Origin: Magicicada septendecula
Taxonomy: Eukaryota > Arthropoda > Insecta > Hemiptera > Cicadidae
Assembly (NCBI GenBank): GCA_034769895.1
Contig: CM068370.1
Location: forward strand, 37,847,031 to 37,911,030
Length of the DNA: 64,000 nt
Direction: 5' to 3'
Each line of letters begins with the position of its first letter. Position 1 is the first letter of the stretch. A model generated the notes under the pieces. That model had not been told where the DNA came from. It worked only from the letters and a program-made list of their open reading frames with translations, and ran no database searches. Shown in pieces: positions 47,216-58,765 of this stretch. Position numbers and translations under genes: made by a program.

Positions 47216-48190
47216 GTAATATAAAAAAAAAACACACACAAACAGTGAATACGCTTTTCGAAATCAAATTAGAAAAACACGGGAGTCAACAATTTATTCT
47301 TCTGTATAAAAACGGAAGAAGAAAGTTAGTCAACTTTCAAAGATAATATCTTACGAAAGGTCCTTTAAACTATGCGCCCTTGTATTGCGGACCAGTTACT
47401 TTTATTGTGACTACCATACCGATACAATAGAGCAGGAAACACACACACACGGATTTCATTTGTTTTGCAAACTGAGATCAATGACACGTTTAGAAGTGAC
47501 GGGGGATCGTGATTAATAACAATTACACGAAGGTCAATCGACTGCCTAAAGTGTGCTGCTCGATCTGTAATCCGTTATCTCGAGACAGATATTTTAATAG
47601 CAACTGTCTGTTGGAGGCAACAGTAGCCTGTTTGTATTAGTGGCACGGCCTGACGCCGACTATCCTGTATCTGATACGACTTTTTGTGTCTGAAACCTGT
47701 CCAAAGTGGTGGAAGTCACAGCGTGCCTAATACAAGACGCCCGAAGGCTGATTATAGTTTTAAAGCCTTGTCTATCAGAAACTGTTCGTTTTTTTTTTAA
47801 CGTGTTTGAAAAGAAAGTTTTTTCCTACAAATATACACCATCATAAGAAATGGAACACGCACGCACGCACGTCAATGCGTAGTATAAACACGATAATGTA
47901 GATTATATGGAAAACGTGTTTACCTCAAACAATGTAATTATATACACTTTTAATAGTTCGTTATCAAAGAGTTTTCGCGTCCGTCAATGCGGGCGTATTT
48001 TATTTCAGTCTTCGTCTTTGTAACAGTGTGAAACAGGTGTGTTGTTTTATAATTCCGACTCGATTATGCTATTTACTAAATCATTAGGGCTTGTCGGCCT
48101 CCATCAGATGTTAAAAAGATCCCATCATACAACGATGTATGTATGTTCATAAATTGTATGTCTTGATTACGGAAGTAATTGTCAAAATAG
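47216..48190. other. No gene seen
   Basis: No motif-bearing frame. Short CA and ACGC repeats at 47440 and 47858. Confidence 0.4.
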
Positions 48191-48194
48191 AAAG

Positions 48195-48470
48195 ATGGTC
48201 ATCACCATCAACATTTTCTACAAGGATTAAATCAAACATGCTTTTTCCGGCTACAAACTGTAGCCGGTTCTAACACTTCTCCGTAAGATAACAGTTGTTC
48301 AGGGATGAGACAGTCATCCATTCGGTTAAGATGTTCCAATTATTGTAGCCGATGTCAAACAGTCCTATCAAGTATACCCGTTATATTCAGTTTGTGCAAT
48401 ATATTCCTTACTTGAGGCAAGTTAGTAAGTAATACGTCTCCTGGCAATATTTTAGCATATCGCAGGGTAA
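48195..48470 (-). mobile_element. LINE 3' end fragment
   Basis: The minus strand gives ILHKLNITGILDRTV and then a LEHLNRMDD segment and TTTGATTTAATCCTTG before a GAT-rich end at about 48195-48215. It parallels the 1.1-1.7 kb copy (LNIMSILDRIAQYRLN, WEHLCRMDD) but is more diverged. Confidence 0.7.
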
Positions 48471-48489
48471 GACGATGGCTGGAGCTGCC

Positions 48490-48555
48490 GTCCTCTGACT
48501 TAACCTCCAATCCTCTGACTTGACCTCCAATCCTCTGATTTAACCTCCAACCCAA
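48490..48555 (+). repeat. 21-bp tandem repeat, three units
   Basis: CCTCTGACTTAACCTCCAAT occurs three times with one or two substitutions, just upstream of the LINE fragment. Confidence 0.9.
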
Positions 48556-50015
48556 TTTTCTGACTGAGTTATCTCCCATAAATTATCTGTCTTATTGATC
48601 TAAAGAGACCAGTGTTTCCTGTTCGAGGTATCCATAAAAATGCGGTAGTCTCCCCTTGCCTATTAAATCGACATCCCTCAAGGCATCTCCGTGGCCGTAC
48701 TAACGCCAACATGAGATGGATTTTTAAACGGCCTGCTGATTGCACGAAGGTAACATTTAAGCTCTCCTGAAGTTGGTGTAATGTATATACAAGATAACTA
48801 TCAAAATTCGGGAAACTCTGAGATGGGACTTATATCAGAATATTCGTAATAAAAATACCTAACTGAAGACAGTACTAATTCAAAAATTAGTAACTGAACG
48901 TATGTGTTTTTAAGTAAAATGGTTTTATAGACCATAAAATTGGTCGTAAAGTATTTCAGGATTTTTGGAAAAGAATTATTCTGATACAGGAAATTTATTA
49001 ATATAAGAAAACCGTGAGAATGTGTTACTGAAGATCCAATCAGATTACGAGAAGTTCAGTTGAAGAAAATGACTTTGAGCGTATAGATTAGTCTCTCTTC
49101 GGAATCGATAAAGAGTAAACGCCGCACTGGTCCAGACGTTTGGTCTATCAGTCGCGATGAACGCAAGTTAGCAAATTCCTGTCGAGTTACCACCGCAGTA
49201 AATGTTATAATTGAGTGCTATTCCGCGATAGTGCAAGATGCAACGGATTAATTCAACGTTCTTTCTGAATTTGTTATACTCGGATATTCTAACAAAAATC
49301 CTCTCGAATTCGCCGCACAGAGAATACGCCGGCTAGTGACGTTGGTCGCCGTCTCGTCTTGTTTATCTTTCTTTCTCTTTCGCCCTTGGCCCTTGTCGTC
49401 CCACGGATCCTTCCCGGTGAAATTTACGACGACTACGAGACTCGTCTTTGCGTTCTTCCCGTCAACTTGTAGTAGTATACTGCACTGCCTTGAAATGAGT
49501 AAGATTTTTAACGTCAAGGCTGCTGTTAAACACTTACAAAGAATGCACGAGTCAAAAACCGTGCGAAACCGCGCAAGGTCAGCGTTTTGACAGACGGATA
49601 AATAAAGTGCTTAACACCAAATGTAAACCATCTCGGCGCACGCTCTCATTTTCTTAGTTCGACAAATTAAAAATACGGTGACGGTATTCAGTGACAATTC
49701 GTATTCGTAGACCGTCACTGCCATCTTCAGTTGGAAATTATATGGTTATTTCCTTAACGGATGATTAAATTGATTCCAGTTTCGGCTTTTTCATTTTATT
49801 CGTCATCCTAATTAAATATTTTAAACATCAGAGTTTTACAGTGCTATGTTTGTTTAAATTTTTCTTCAGGCGTTTGGTGGCTTATTATTTCCGTACACGT
49901 GATGCTCACTTCAATCGTCTTTATCAAATTTTAATAATCGTCTTCTTGTTTACCAAAATAAAATACATTGATTTACAGTAATATTAGTGATTAAAGATAT
50001 TAATAGAATACTAAA
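48556..50015. other. No gene seen
   Basis: 49240-49620 is GC-richer with frames on both strands (84-89 codons) but no recognisable domain. The minus-strand frame has a basic KGQGRKRKKDKQDE stretch of low complexity. Confidence 0.3.
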
Positions 50016-50472
50016 CAGGGGCGGATCCAACAAGCAATTCTGGGGGTGGATAGTACTTTGGGGAGAGGGGGTATGAAAAGTTGGGCCATTTTTAAAGGTC
50101 TAAAGTATAAATGATAGGAATTAGTGAAGATTAAAATACAGTGTTTTATTTATCAGCACAATAAGTTTATTAACGTACAAGAATAAAATCGTGTATGTAT
50201 TTGTCAGTTAATTGTTCTTTTAATAATACTCACTCATAGTTTACTTGTCACGCTACTCATTTATGTTATGCATCAAACAAAAAGTGACACGCTGGTAAGC
50301 TACAGTTACAATTTAAAGTAATTTTAGAATAAAAGCATAAATCTACATAACGTGGAATGAATTTTGTAAACTATTCACAATCACAACTCTATTCAAAAAT
50401 CACTAAACGACGACAACAAATTGTCTGAAGTGACTATTTGCAGAGGGGGATATCCCCCTTGGATGCTCCCTG
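50016..50472. mobile_element. Candidate hAT-like non-autonomous element
   Basis: The left end CAGGGGCGGATCCAA is a common hAT terminus. The right end TTGGATGCTCCCTG is its imperfect inverse (about 11 of 14). The flanking 8 bp do not match, so the target-site duplication has decayed or the right end is wrong. The interior is AT-rich with no ORF. Confidence 0.45.
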
Positions 50473-50477
50473 TATTA

Positions 50478-50805
50478 GACACACACACACGCGCGCACAC
50501 GCACCTCAGATTAATTTGAACTCACACTACTTTATACTAGTTAAGTTAATTAGTAATAATATTAATGGAATATCTGTTAAGTATAAACAAATATATTTAA
50601 GTGTCCTAACACAGTTGCGTCTTAATTTTCCATAATACTCTATGGCTATTTAATTTTTCTGTAACAAGGTAGATACGAAAAATCTCGTCTAATTCAGTTG
50701 CAGCATAATAAAGCGCATTTAATAAACTATATGTCGTTTTTAATCATTTTATTAGTCCCAATTGTTAGCTTATATTTTACACACGCGCGCGCGCGCGCGC
50801 CTGAA
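50478..50805 (+). repeat. CA/CG dinucleotide microsatellites
   Basis: (CA)n/(CG)n runs at 50480-50505 and an ACACGCGCGCGCGCGCGC run at 50779-50802. Confidence 0.85.
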
Positions 50806-51049
50806 CTACTTTTTCCGTTAAGGGGTCACGGAAAGCAAAAAAAAAAACTATTACAAATTTTCGTTTTTAGCGCTAATTAAAAGTTGAGGTTTTTCTCAAC
50901 GCAGTGATGGGCAACACTTGTTATTCTGAACAGATATTTGCGTAAAAATATATTTTTGAAAAATATTTTGCACGTCACTATTTTGGCGGCTGGTGTCAGT
51001 GTGGCCAATTTATTTTTACAAACTGTCAACTGATTAAAGGCCGACTCAC

Positions 51050-51540
51050 GGCCGCCTTCTGTCCCACCTTTAATGATCGTTGGTGACGGTTGAACAAAGC
51101 AGTTGCCACAGGAGAAAATTAGAGACACAAAAACAGTACTGCAGAAATCAAAATGATTGAAGTCAAACCAATTTTCAGAGATCTTAGTAATTCTCCAGAA
51201 TTACTGAAAAGGTGTCTCCATGGAAACACTCAACTCTCCAGTGGAAGTGTAAATAACTTGATTTGGGTACGTGTTCGTAAAAATAGATTTCTACCAAAGA
51301 ATACTCTTGAATTTGGTGCGATTGAAGCAATAGCTTCCTTTAGTAATGAAAACAGCATAAAGTATGATGTGTTAAGTTCTGTTGGTACTCAACATGGGAA
51401 AAGGACCGTTCAAGCGATGAAACATTTTGACAAGAAGAAAGCTTTTGATGAAGATAATTCCATCAGAAAATATTAGCGGGTAGTTAGAAGACAAAACATT
51501 GAAAGGAAACGGGAAATGGGAGAAAAAATTTGAAGAATTA
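51050..51540 (+). pseudogene. Transposase C-terminal fragment (Mutator-like family)
   Basis: The plus-strand frame 51153-51476 reads IFRDLSNSPELLKRCLHGNT, then SVNNLIWVRVRKNRFLP, TLEFGAIEAIASF and GKRTVQAMKHFD. The LL-(K/R)CLHG-TQ...N-LIW...P-K pattern is found in a transposase family usually annotated as Mutator-like in insects and cnidarians; I assign it from memory of that pattern. The catalytic region that should precede it is missing. The key asparagines of TQNxNES are altered (TQLSSGS), so it is decayed. Confidence 0.55.
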
Positions 51541-52983
51541 CCCTTCTATGACCCTGGAATGTATTAAATTACGTTCATTTTCACAAGTTATTAGTTCTTT
51601 TTTTGATTACCAAAAATATAATTTTTCAATACAGAATAAACATTTTCTCACAAACCCATTTTCTCACCAACCGTTGTGAAATCTTCACACAATATTCACA
51701 AAATGAGAGTAGACATACTGAGTTTTTCCTGTCACATTAAATGCAAATTTAGACATTACAAAAATAGTTTTCTTAAAACTTCAAGGATATTCAAAGTTTG
51801 AATGGGTACAGCGCTTTTTCATTTACTATGTTATATTTTTCAACAAGAAAATCTCAACTCTTGCGATAAGGTTTACTGAAACCGCTGTGAACATTTCAGA
51901 CAGATTGGGGAGGGGGGAGTAGTTTTTTAGAAAATGATCCTTATGTTAACATAGTGGTGGAAAATAGGGATTCCGTGTTCCCTTGAATCTAAAGTACGTT
52001 CAGTGAACGTTCTTAACCAACGCTGTAGACGTTTCCTGTGGGAAATTCGGTCGGCGTCGACGCAGCGTTACGACAAAAAACTGGGAAACTGTGCCAGACA
52101 TACCACAGTGTCAGAGAGAGATCACAAACACGGCTGAGAAATACGTAACCGTAGCCTATTATTACCCAAAAAAGGCCAACTCGAAGCCCAAGCGTACAAA
52201 CGCTTCTCAATTTTAAAATATGTTCACCATATTCTGATTGTAGTATTTATATTATATACTAATGTATCAATCTACGAGAACAAATGTGGGCCTGCTTCGT
52301 ACACGACTGCCAAATACCATGAAGTGTTTGCTGACTTCATGTTCATGAGAGAAAGTGTTTACATAATGTTAAACTTCCTGATACATTTAATAAAGTCATA
52401 TCTACGTATATCTACCGACAAACTAAAAATTATTATTACCAAGGATGAAAATTCTCAAGTAAAAAAAAATAATAATAAAATACTAATTACCTAGAAACCA
52501 GTTTCGTAATACACTGTCAATTACAATTCAGCCGGTATATTTGAGTTTACGAATGCAGCAAAGCGAAATGCGTTTGAGAGTTTACTATTATGTTCGCATT
52601 CCGACTGCTGTTATGTTTCATAGAACTTTACGTAACGTATTTTGACATGATAATGTCTTATGGCTGGGGGTCATTTGAAAATTTCTGTAACGCATCACGC
52701 TGCATGACGTCATCATTTACCAGCCGGGAATCGTTAACTAAAACCGCGACCGCTAACGTGCTAACGTCCGTCGCAGATTAAAGACCTAACTAGCAAACAA
52801 CACTGCATAGCTGTAGATAGGTATGTAACCAATCAGTCAGTCAGTAACCATAATAATGTTGCGTTTAGCTGGCGGCTGAAAGACATTATCATGCTCTTAA
52901 GCTTTTACCATTTGGTAAACGGTACTTTACATTTTTCTTTTTACTTTGCAAACAACGTTATTCTTGAAAATTCCTTTTTGTTA
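51541..52983. other. No gene seen
   Basis: AT-rich. A TGACGTCA palindrome (CRE-like) near 52706 in a CpG-richer patch (52690-52780) is the only motif of note. Confidence 0.35.
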
Positions 52984-53412
52984 CGTTTAACGTTTTCATT
53001 GATAGCACTTCTTCAAACAGCTGTGGGGCATGTTTATAAGCAGCTGTTGTTGTGTGGTCAGAGATAACACCGTCACAAGGAAGGTATAAACGAGAGACAG
53101 TGCCCAGGATTTAGTAATTTGTCAAGGCTACTGTTGGACTCTTTTATAGTTAATATCCACAACGCTCAGTTTCCGCTTTTTTAACAAATATTTTATTACT
53201 TTTTTCTTCTTATTATTATTTTTTTCCTATGAAACATTGTGGACTACGTTTGCTTCGACTGGTTCCTCCCTTCTTCTCCTCTCTCTTCCTCCTATCCCAT
53301 ATCTCCTTCATTTGTGATCGATGTTTCTCCCTCCTTTCTTCAGTCCAGATGGTACCTGTCTTCTTGGGTTTTTCCTGAAAACCTTTGGCATTTTGTTTTG
53401 AGTGGTAAGCGT
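52984..53412 (-). mobile_element. Unclassified repeat with conserved basic ORF, copy B
   Basis: Second copy of the 46.7-47.2 kb repeat. The minus-strand frame from 53419 to 53216 reads GFQEKPKKTGTIWTEERREK, then HRSQMKEIWDRRKREEKKGG and SKRSPQCFIGKK. Compared with copy A most differences are conservative (E/D, K/R), and the WTxERRxxHRSxMKxIWxRxK core is kept. The protein is very basic and short (about 67 codons); the start is uncertain. A (TTA)n run follows at 53428-53463. Confidence 0.6.
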
Positions 53413-53421
53413 TCTTCAATG

Positions 53422-53427
<6 letters not shown>

Positions 53428-53463
<36 letters not shown>
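53428..53463 (+). repeat. (ATT)n microsatellite
   Basis: About 36 bp of ATT repeats next to the unclassified repeat copy B. Confidence 0.95.
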
Positions 53464-53465
<2 letters not shown>

Positions 53466-54060
53466 TGTTGTTATAACTAATAATTATATCTTAATCGATT
53501 TTACAATTAATAACCGCTGCCTCTACTTATATTATATTTTTCGAGAATTCAATGCAGTAATAATATTTCACTAGATAAAAAAATATATATATATATTTTT
53601 TGTATAGTAATTCAGGGTTTTTGGTCTAAATCTTATGTCATTAATTAGGAAATCGCCGGTAAATCACTTGTCGCTAACCGACAACAGAGCAACAAAAAGA
53701 GTTCCACTAAACATCAGTCTTGTGAAACAGGTAATTTTGTGATTACAAAGAGTGAAGAATTTTTTAATAAATTAATTCCGCGACATAACCTGTCAGCGAT
53801 AAAATTAAATTATTATTTCTTAATTATTTTATGAAGCTCGAGCAATTCTGTCTGTAAAGCATCTTTGTTATCGGATACGACAACCTGGGCGTGAGCGAAA
53901 ATCAAGGTACGGACACTTCTGTAATCTCCGAAGTCCCAATTATAAAACTGCAAACAATTCTTCCACTCATGTAGAGCATCAGCTATGTACGCATTAAATA
54001 ATATCGGAGAAGGGCTGTCTCATATCATTCACACTGTTATTTCCAGTTATGCATGTCGTT
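53464..54060. other. No gene seen
   Basis: AT-rich; a short (TA)n at about 53582-53600. Confidence 0.4.
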
Positions 54061-54062
54061 GA

Positions 54063-54063
<1 letters not shown>

Positions 54064-54099
<36 letters not shown>
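54064..54099 (+). repeat. (TA)18 microsatellite at LINE 3' end
   Basis: 36 bp of AT repeat directly following the 3' end of the minus-strand LINE, possibly its tail. Confidence 0.95.
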
Positions 54100-54100
<1 letters not shown>

Positions 54101-55080
54101 GGGTAAAAACGTCCTGCGACGCTGTCCGATGCCTAATTGCCAATATCTCCTGTCGCTGCAGTTTTCTTCGGTTAGACCTCGTACACTCATTGATCTCCTT
54201 ACACCCTTTATCCATGTTACTTTTGGCCTTCCCCTTTTCTGTTTTCCTGTGGTATCAACTTCATCACTCTCTTTGGCAACCTCTCCTCCCCCATTCTCTG
54301 CACGTGCCCATACCAAATTAATTGTTTTTTATCTATGTGTTCTAAAACAGTTTCTTTTATATTCACTTGTTGCTTATTTGTTTCGTTTCTAACCCGGTCT
54401 AATTTTGATGTTCTACATATTCTTCTTAAGGCGTCCATTTCTGTGGCTTCTATCTTTCTTTTCAGATGTTCTTTCATTCTCTATGTCTCAGACCCATATA
54501 ATCATTGTGTTGTATATTCTCATTTTCTTTGTTTTCCTATTTCGGTGTTCCACAGTATTCCATTTAGAGACTTAATTATTGTTCTTGCTTTGTTTACTCT
54601 ACACTTTATTTCTGTATCGTCTGTCCCTTCCTTGTTAAAATTTATTTCCAGATATTTGTAATTCTCACATTTTGCTACAACTTCACCGCTTTCCAATACT
54701 ATGTCGGTCGTGTCCTCTCCTATTGTGTTTTTTCCAGATTCATCTGCAGTCCCCACTTTCCGTATTCTTCCTTCAGTTTGCGTTGAGTCTTTATACATAC
54801 ACTTAATAATTTCTACCACATGATTTGTTATCCCACTTCTTTGCAAAATATTAAATAAAAGGTCCCTACGCATCATATTAAAAGCTTTAGCATAATATTA
54901 TAACAGCAAGTACGTTTCAACATTATACTCTCTGTTTGTCTCAATAATCTGCTTCAACGCACCAAATACATTAACTGAGCATGACCTTGCTGTTCTAAAT
55001 CCGCACTGCTCTTCCAGTAATATCACTCCAACTAACAGTCTCAGTCTCATTGTCACTATCTTCGAAAATAATTATTGTAA
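54100..55080 (-). mobile_element. LINE relic, RT fingers/thumb to C-terminus
   Basis: Reading down from about 55080, MMRRDLLFNILQRSGI (54876) and VVEIIKCMYKDSTQT are the segments upstream of the catalytic box. VAKCENYKYLEINFNKEG near 54660, NKARTIIKSLNGILWNTEI near 54560 and EHLKRKIEATEMDALRRICR near 54440 follow. IWYGHVQRMGEERLPKRVMK lies near 54290 and GRPKVTWIKGVRRSM near 54210. The YADD box itself is lost in a deletion between the second and third block. The related relic at 26.8-27.6 kb has the same SLNGILW motif. Frameshifts near 54500 and 54310. Confidence 0.85.
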
Positions 55081-55845
55081 TTATAATTAATTACCAAATA
55101 CTTAGTCTACGTTTTTTACAGACTTAAACAAATTTTATCAAAAAAGCAACTACTACAAATATACTATGGACTATTCCATAGTGTGGCAGGGTATGCTATC
55201 ATAGGCTGGGGGGGTCTATATAAATCATCTCTAGACGCATCGGATCGGCTGCAAAAGTGTATTCTTAAAATTATAGGAGTCAATGAACAAGATTCGAATA
55301 AACCATTAAATATTAAACAGGTGTTTGTAGTGAATTCTATAGTTTATCAATACAATGATCTAAAAAGTGAGTTTTTACAAAATCGAATCAACACACGGTA
55401 TAAAAATATTATATTGCCGCGACACCTATTAAGTATTGGGCAAAGAAGCTATGTGTATTATGCCATAAAATATTTTAATGAATTACCTAATGAACTGAAA
55501 AATCTAAGTGTAAATATAAAAGTGCTTAAAAAAAAATCAAAGAAAAAATTAGGAACATTGTTATTGAATAATCAAAAAAACAGTCTATTATGGAATGGAC
55601 CTTTTTTTCTCTTTTTTTTTTTCATTTATTTATTGAATTGTATTATAGTACAAACTAAAATTTTGTTAAAATTTAAAAATAATTTATTTTTAATATATTA
55701 CTATGATCGGTGAGGTAAAACTCACAATTAGTATTAAGTATATAAATATTAATTCTAAGGACCAACCTATGTACGGGCATTTATGCCCCCTATAGGTCCT
55801 TTATTGTATAATTTTTATTATATGTAAAGCAAAATTGGTAATAAA

Positions 55846-55876
<31 letters not shown>

Positions 55877-55895
55877 GTAACCATTATTATTACAG
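55081..55895 (+). mobile_element. CR1-group LINE 3' end with (ATT)n tail
   Basis: A 176-codon open frame (55183-55713), extended upstream out of frame by FYRLKQILSKKQLLQIYYG. It contains VAGYAIIGWGGLYKSSLD, RLQKCILKIIG, LSIGQRSYVYYAIKYFNELP and LSVNIKVLKKKSKKKLGTLL. This matches the C-terminal end of CR1/Jockey-group proteins (LQYGIIxWG...LQKxxIRxI...FN-LP). The frame is unusually intact for this window, suggesting a younger insertion. A short 3' UTR has ATTTATGCCCCCTATAGGTC and then an ATT repeat at 55843-55875. It is 5' truncated against the opposite-strand LINE at 55080. Confidence 0.8.
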
Positions 55896-56434
55896 TGAGA
55901 ACAGTAATCTAAATATTATTCCTTAATTTTGTGTTTGAAAAGAGTTCGACCGCATAGATTATAGTAAGGACACAGATTATTATAGTTGAACAATGTTGAA
56001 CCCACAATGTAGTGAAACACATTCTGTGACTATTGTCACGTTTAAAAGGATTACGTGTCGTCCGAGGCGGCGTTGCGGCCTAATGGACTGTTTTTCTGAA
56101 CGAATAGTTACTCGGAAATTCACTTCTGCTACGACAACAATGAGGCAGTAGGCAAACACATCAGCTGTACACCGCGCGGGTACGTACAAGCATTGTTATT
56201 ACCGAGTAATAAAAACTTAATGCTACCGTACGCAAGCACAACGCCAGTAAGCACCGTTATTGCGCGGATTTGTTCCACGTTGCGCGTACACTAGTCCACG
56301 CGCACATTACTATATCCTACACTATACCGTACTCGCTGTTTATTATTATTCATTCTTTCTTCCTGTACGTGTTGTAAATTATTATCGTCTGGTTCCGTTT
56401 TCTTCTTTCCATCTGTTGTACATTTTCCGTAAAC
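55896..56434. other. No gene seen
   Basis: Mixed composition, CpG-richer around 56040-56300; no motif. Confidence 0.35.
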
Positions 56435-56470
56435 ATACGAGGGTCAGCTGAAAAGTTCGCGGTGCGACGT
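56435..56470 (+). mobile_element. Mariner-type terminal inverted repeat, orphan
   Basis: ACGAGGGTCAGCTGAAAAGT, then TCGCGG, has the form of a mariner-family terminus (CGAGGGT...GAAAAGT). No opposite terminus or transposase is visible. Confidence 0.45.
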
Positions 56471-56514
56471 CTATTGCTTACAGCTAGAACTAATATTTTT
56501 CGCCTGTTGTAAGA

Positions 56515-56818
56515 TTCGTAACAATGATCTGGCCACCACCATCCGACTGCATAGATTGCAATGGACAGGACACATCATTAGGATGGAAGACAACCGAATA
56601 CCTAGGAAGGTACTGTTTAGTCAGATCGAGGGTAGAAGGCCTGTCGGAAGACCCTAGCATCGCTGGATTGACGCAGTGGCGAGGGATGCTGATAATTTAC
56701 TTAAAATAAAACGATGGACATCGATCGCCAAGGACAGACAGAAATTGAGGCGGATGATTGTGGAAGCTAAGGTTCGACTTCGAACTGTGACGCCATAGAA
56801 GAAGAAGATGCGTATTTC
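56515..56818 (+). mobile_element. LINE C-terminal fragment
   Basis: The plus strand reads TIRLHRLQWTGHIIRMEDNR, IPRKVLFSQIEGRRPVGRP, then RWIDAVARDADNL and WTSIAKDRQKLRRMIVEAK, with one stop after GRP. This is the standard C-terminus of an insect LINE protein (RLxWxGHxxRM, GxRxxGRPxxRW, W...A-DR--WR---EAK). It ends in a short GAAGAAGAAG tail at 56808. Confidence 0.85.
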
Positions 56819-57365
56819 ATGTAGACGCCTGATAATTTTCAAATCTCTCAATTTATTCACGTTGTGTCAGCTATTCCAGACTTACGTGTCACGCGTGTTT
56901 TGAAAAAACGGACAAAATCACGAATTCTTAGTTAATAAAGGCCTAGCGTCAGTGGAAAGTTACGACATGGTAAACGTGTTAGGAGATATGTTAGCGTCTG
57001 TAGGAAGAACGGTTGGATTCAATCTAATTGGTCTTCCTTATGTGCGACTCTACGTGCAGACACCACATTACATAGAAGGTTCGTAGTCCTAGAATTTCAC
57101 TGGGAAACATTTAGGGACCAGGCTCAAGATACATAACAGCCAATGTTGTCCGTTTGCTGTATTACGCGACCGATTTGAGGAAAGTTTTGTTACAACACCC
57201 TAGTCAAATATCGGTATAGAGAACCGTACATAACTTCCATGTTCTAGGATTTATATTTAAAATCATTTTCAAAATGAAATATTTCCATAGAAACTACTTC
57301 TCTCTTCAACCTTAACCTCAGACCTGTGTTCACTAACGTATACCACCTCAAGTTAGCGCACTCGA
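56819..57365. other. No gene seen
   Basis: No recognisable motif. Confidence 0.4.
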
Positions 57366-57455
57366 TTTTCGCTGATGATGCAGTCGATGACACTGCCGAA
57401 ACGTCTGGTTTTGTAGAAAACATTGGACCACGGCCAAACAGCCCGGGAAGGAATT
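57366..57455 (+). ncRNA. Hammerhead-like motif (Penelope-type end)
   Basis: CTGATGA (57372, canonical), GCAGT/ACTGC stem II (5 perfect pairs, 7-nt loop), GAAA (57398), CGTC. ACGT is self-complementary and GUC is the classic cleavage triplet. Stem I has only two or three wobble-containing pairs. It is followed by ACCACGGCCAAACAGCCCGG (57430), shared with the 139-bp array at 46.1-46.6 kb. Confidence 0.6.
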
Positions 57456-58765
57456 TTAACAACAAACTACTTCTTTGTTGCCGATAATGTAGTACACATA
57501 TAAACAATTATCCCCTCCCCCTTCAACTATCATTTTCACTTATAGAAAATTACACCTCTCCCTTCAATTACCCTTTTCATATATAGATATTTCATCTATC
57601 TTTTTACAGTGGATTATAATGACCCTCTTTTCAGTATACTTTATTTATCGAAATTAAGTACTTTACTCTTGTTAAAACATAAAACGTTGCAGGTAACCTA
57701 CCCCTTTCCCTTAACCGATCTTCACAAAAATCAAAAACCCTTGAGTCCTCTACAACTCGGCCACATGTGCAAACAATTATTTGATTCTGTTTGAATTTGC
57801 GACAGTTATCGTTCGCCATAGAAAAACGTCTACACACAGACACACACACTTTTCGTAAAATGACTTTTCTTCATGTTTTGAAGGTATTAATCAGAATCAG
57901 CCCTTATCTGGAACACGAATTTTTTCGCCATCACCATACATCAATTTCCTTATGGAACATGGAAGTAAAAATGTTCAGCGAGAGAAATTAATAAAAATTA
58001 ATCTCCAACATTAGAACAGTAAAAAAAGATAAACTAAAGCAGTATATTATTATTTTCTTAATTTAAAATTAAAATCGCCCCACCGCTAATGTGCACTATT
58101 ATAATATCCAAGACATTAAGTATGCCGGACGCGTAGCGTAGAACACGTTGTTGCTTTTATGTAAATGCTTCTAATTAACCGAAATTAATTTGTTCACACG
58201 GCCACGAGCGCGCGCGCTGAGCCGCCGTACGTTTTTAACGTCGGAGTCGTGTCACATTACCGGGAGCCTTAATCAAACCGCACATTCGTTTCTGCGATTT
58301 AATTAAACGTTTTCTCTGTTTAAACACGATCCGTATCTGTGCACAGATAAACACGTATTGTCTATATACAACACATAGGCCTATACATGCAACGCATGAA
58401 CAACACAAGCAGCATTTAACAGTTTTAATACAATGTGTTTATGAAATATTAATAACTTACAGCGAGCATTGTTATGTTTGACCTAATTGTGTTTACACAT
58501 ACGCACGAGCGCGCGCGCGTAAAGTATGCGCGTCTGATCTGACAGAGAACGACGTGCGCACAAGTGTAATGGCTGTAGGCTACAAGGGCGGACACAGCCA
58601 ACCTCGCAGAGTTACCCCTTACCCTAATTAACACCAAATTAAAAATTAAGTAAATTATTTGTGATAATGTGTAACCGTTGTTTAATTCTACGCACAGTGC
58701 GTATCCAGCCACGCAACGCCGTCCACGCGCGGACGTCTGTATGTCTACACCTTGACAACTAATTT
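57456..58765. other. No gene; CpG-rich patches
   Basis: CpG-rich patches with CGAGCGCGCGCGC at about 58205 and 58505. They flank TTTAATTAAACG, a homeodomain-type core, and might be regulatory. No coding motif. Confidence 0.3.

Noticed and set aside
49248-49590. Overlapping 84-89 codon frames on both strands as a gene
   Set aside because: Low-complexity basic or hydrophobic composition, no family resemblance, no splice or promoter evidence.
49710-49745. CTGAAGATGGCAGTG as another hammerhead-like core
   Set aside because: The CTGAAGA box is present on the minus strand, but no GAAA follows at the right distance after a stem.
50008-50480. 8-bp target duplication for the hAT-like element
   Set aside because: The flanking octamers ATACTAAA and TATTAGAC do not match, so I did not use this as support.
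52700-52715. TGACGTCA as a functional CRE
   Set aside because: A single 8-bp palindrome without a nearby promoter or gene is not evidence of function.
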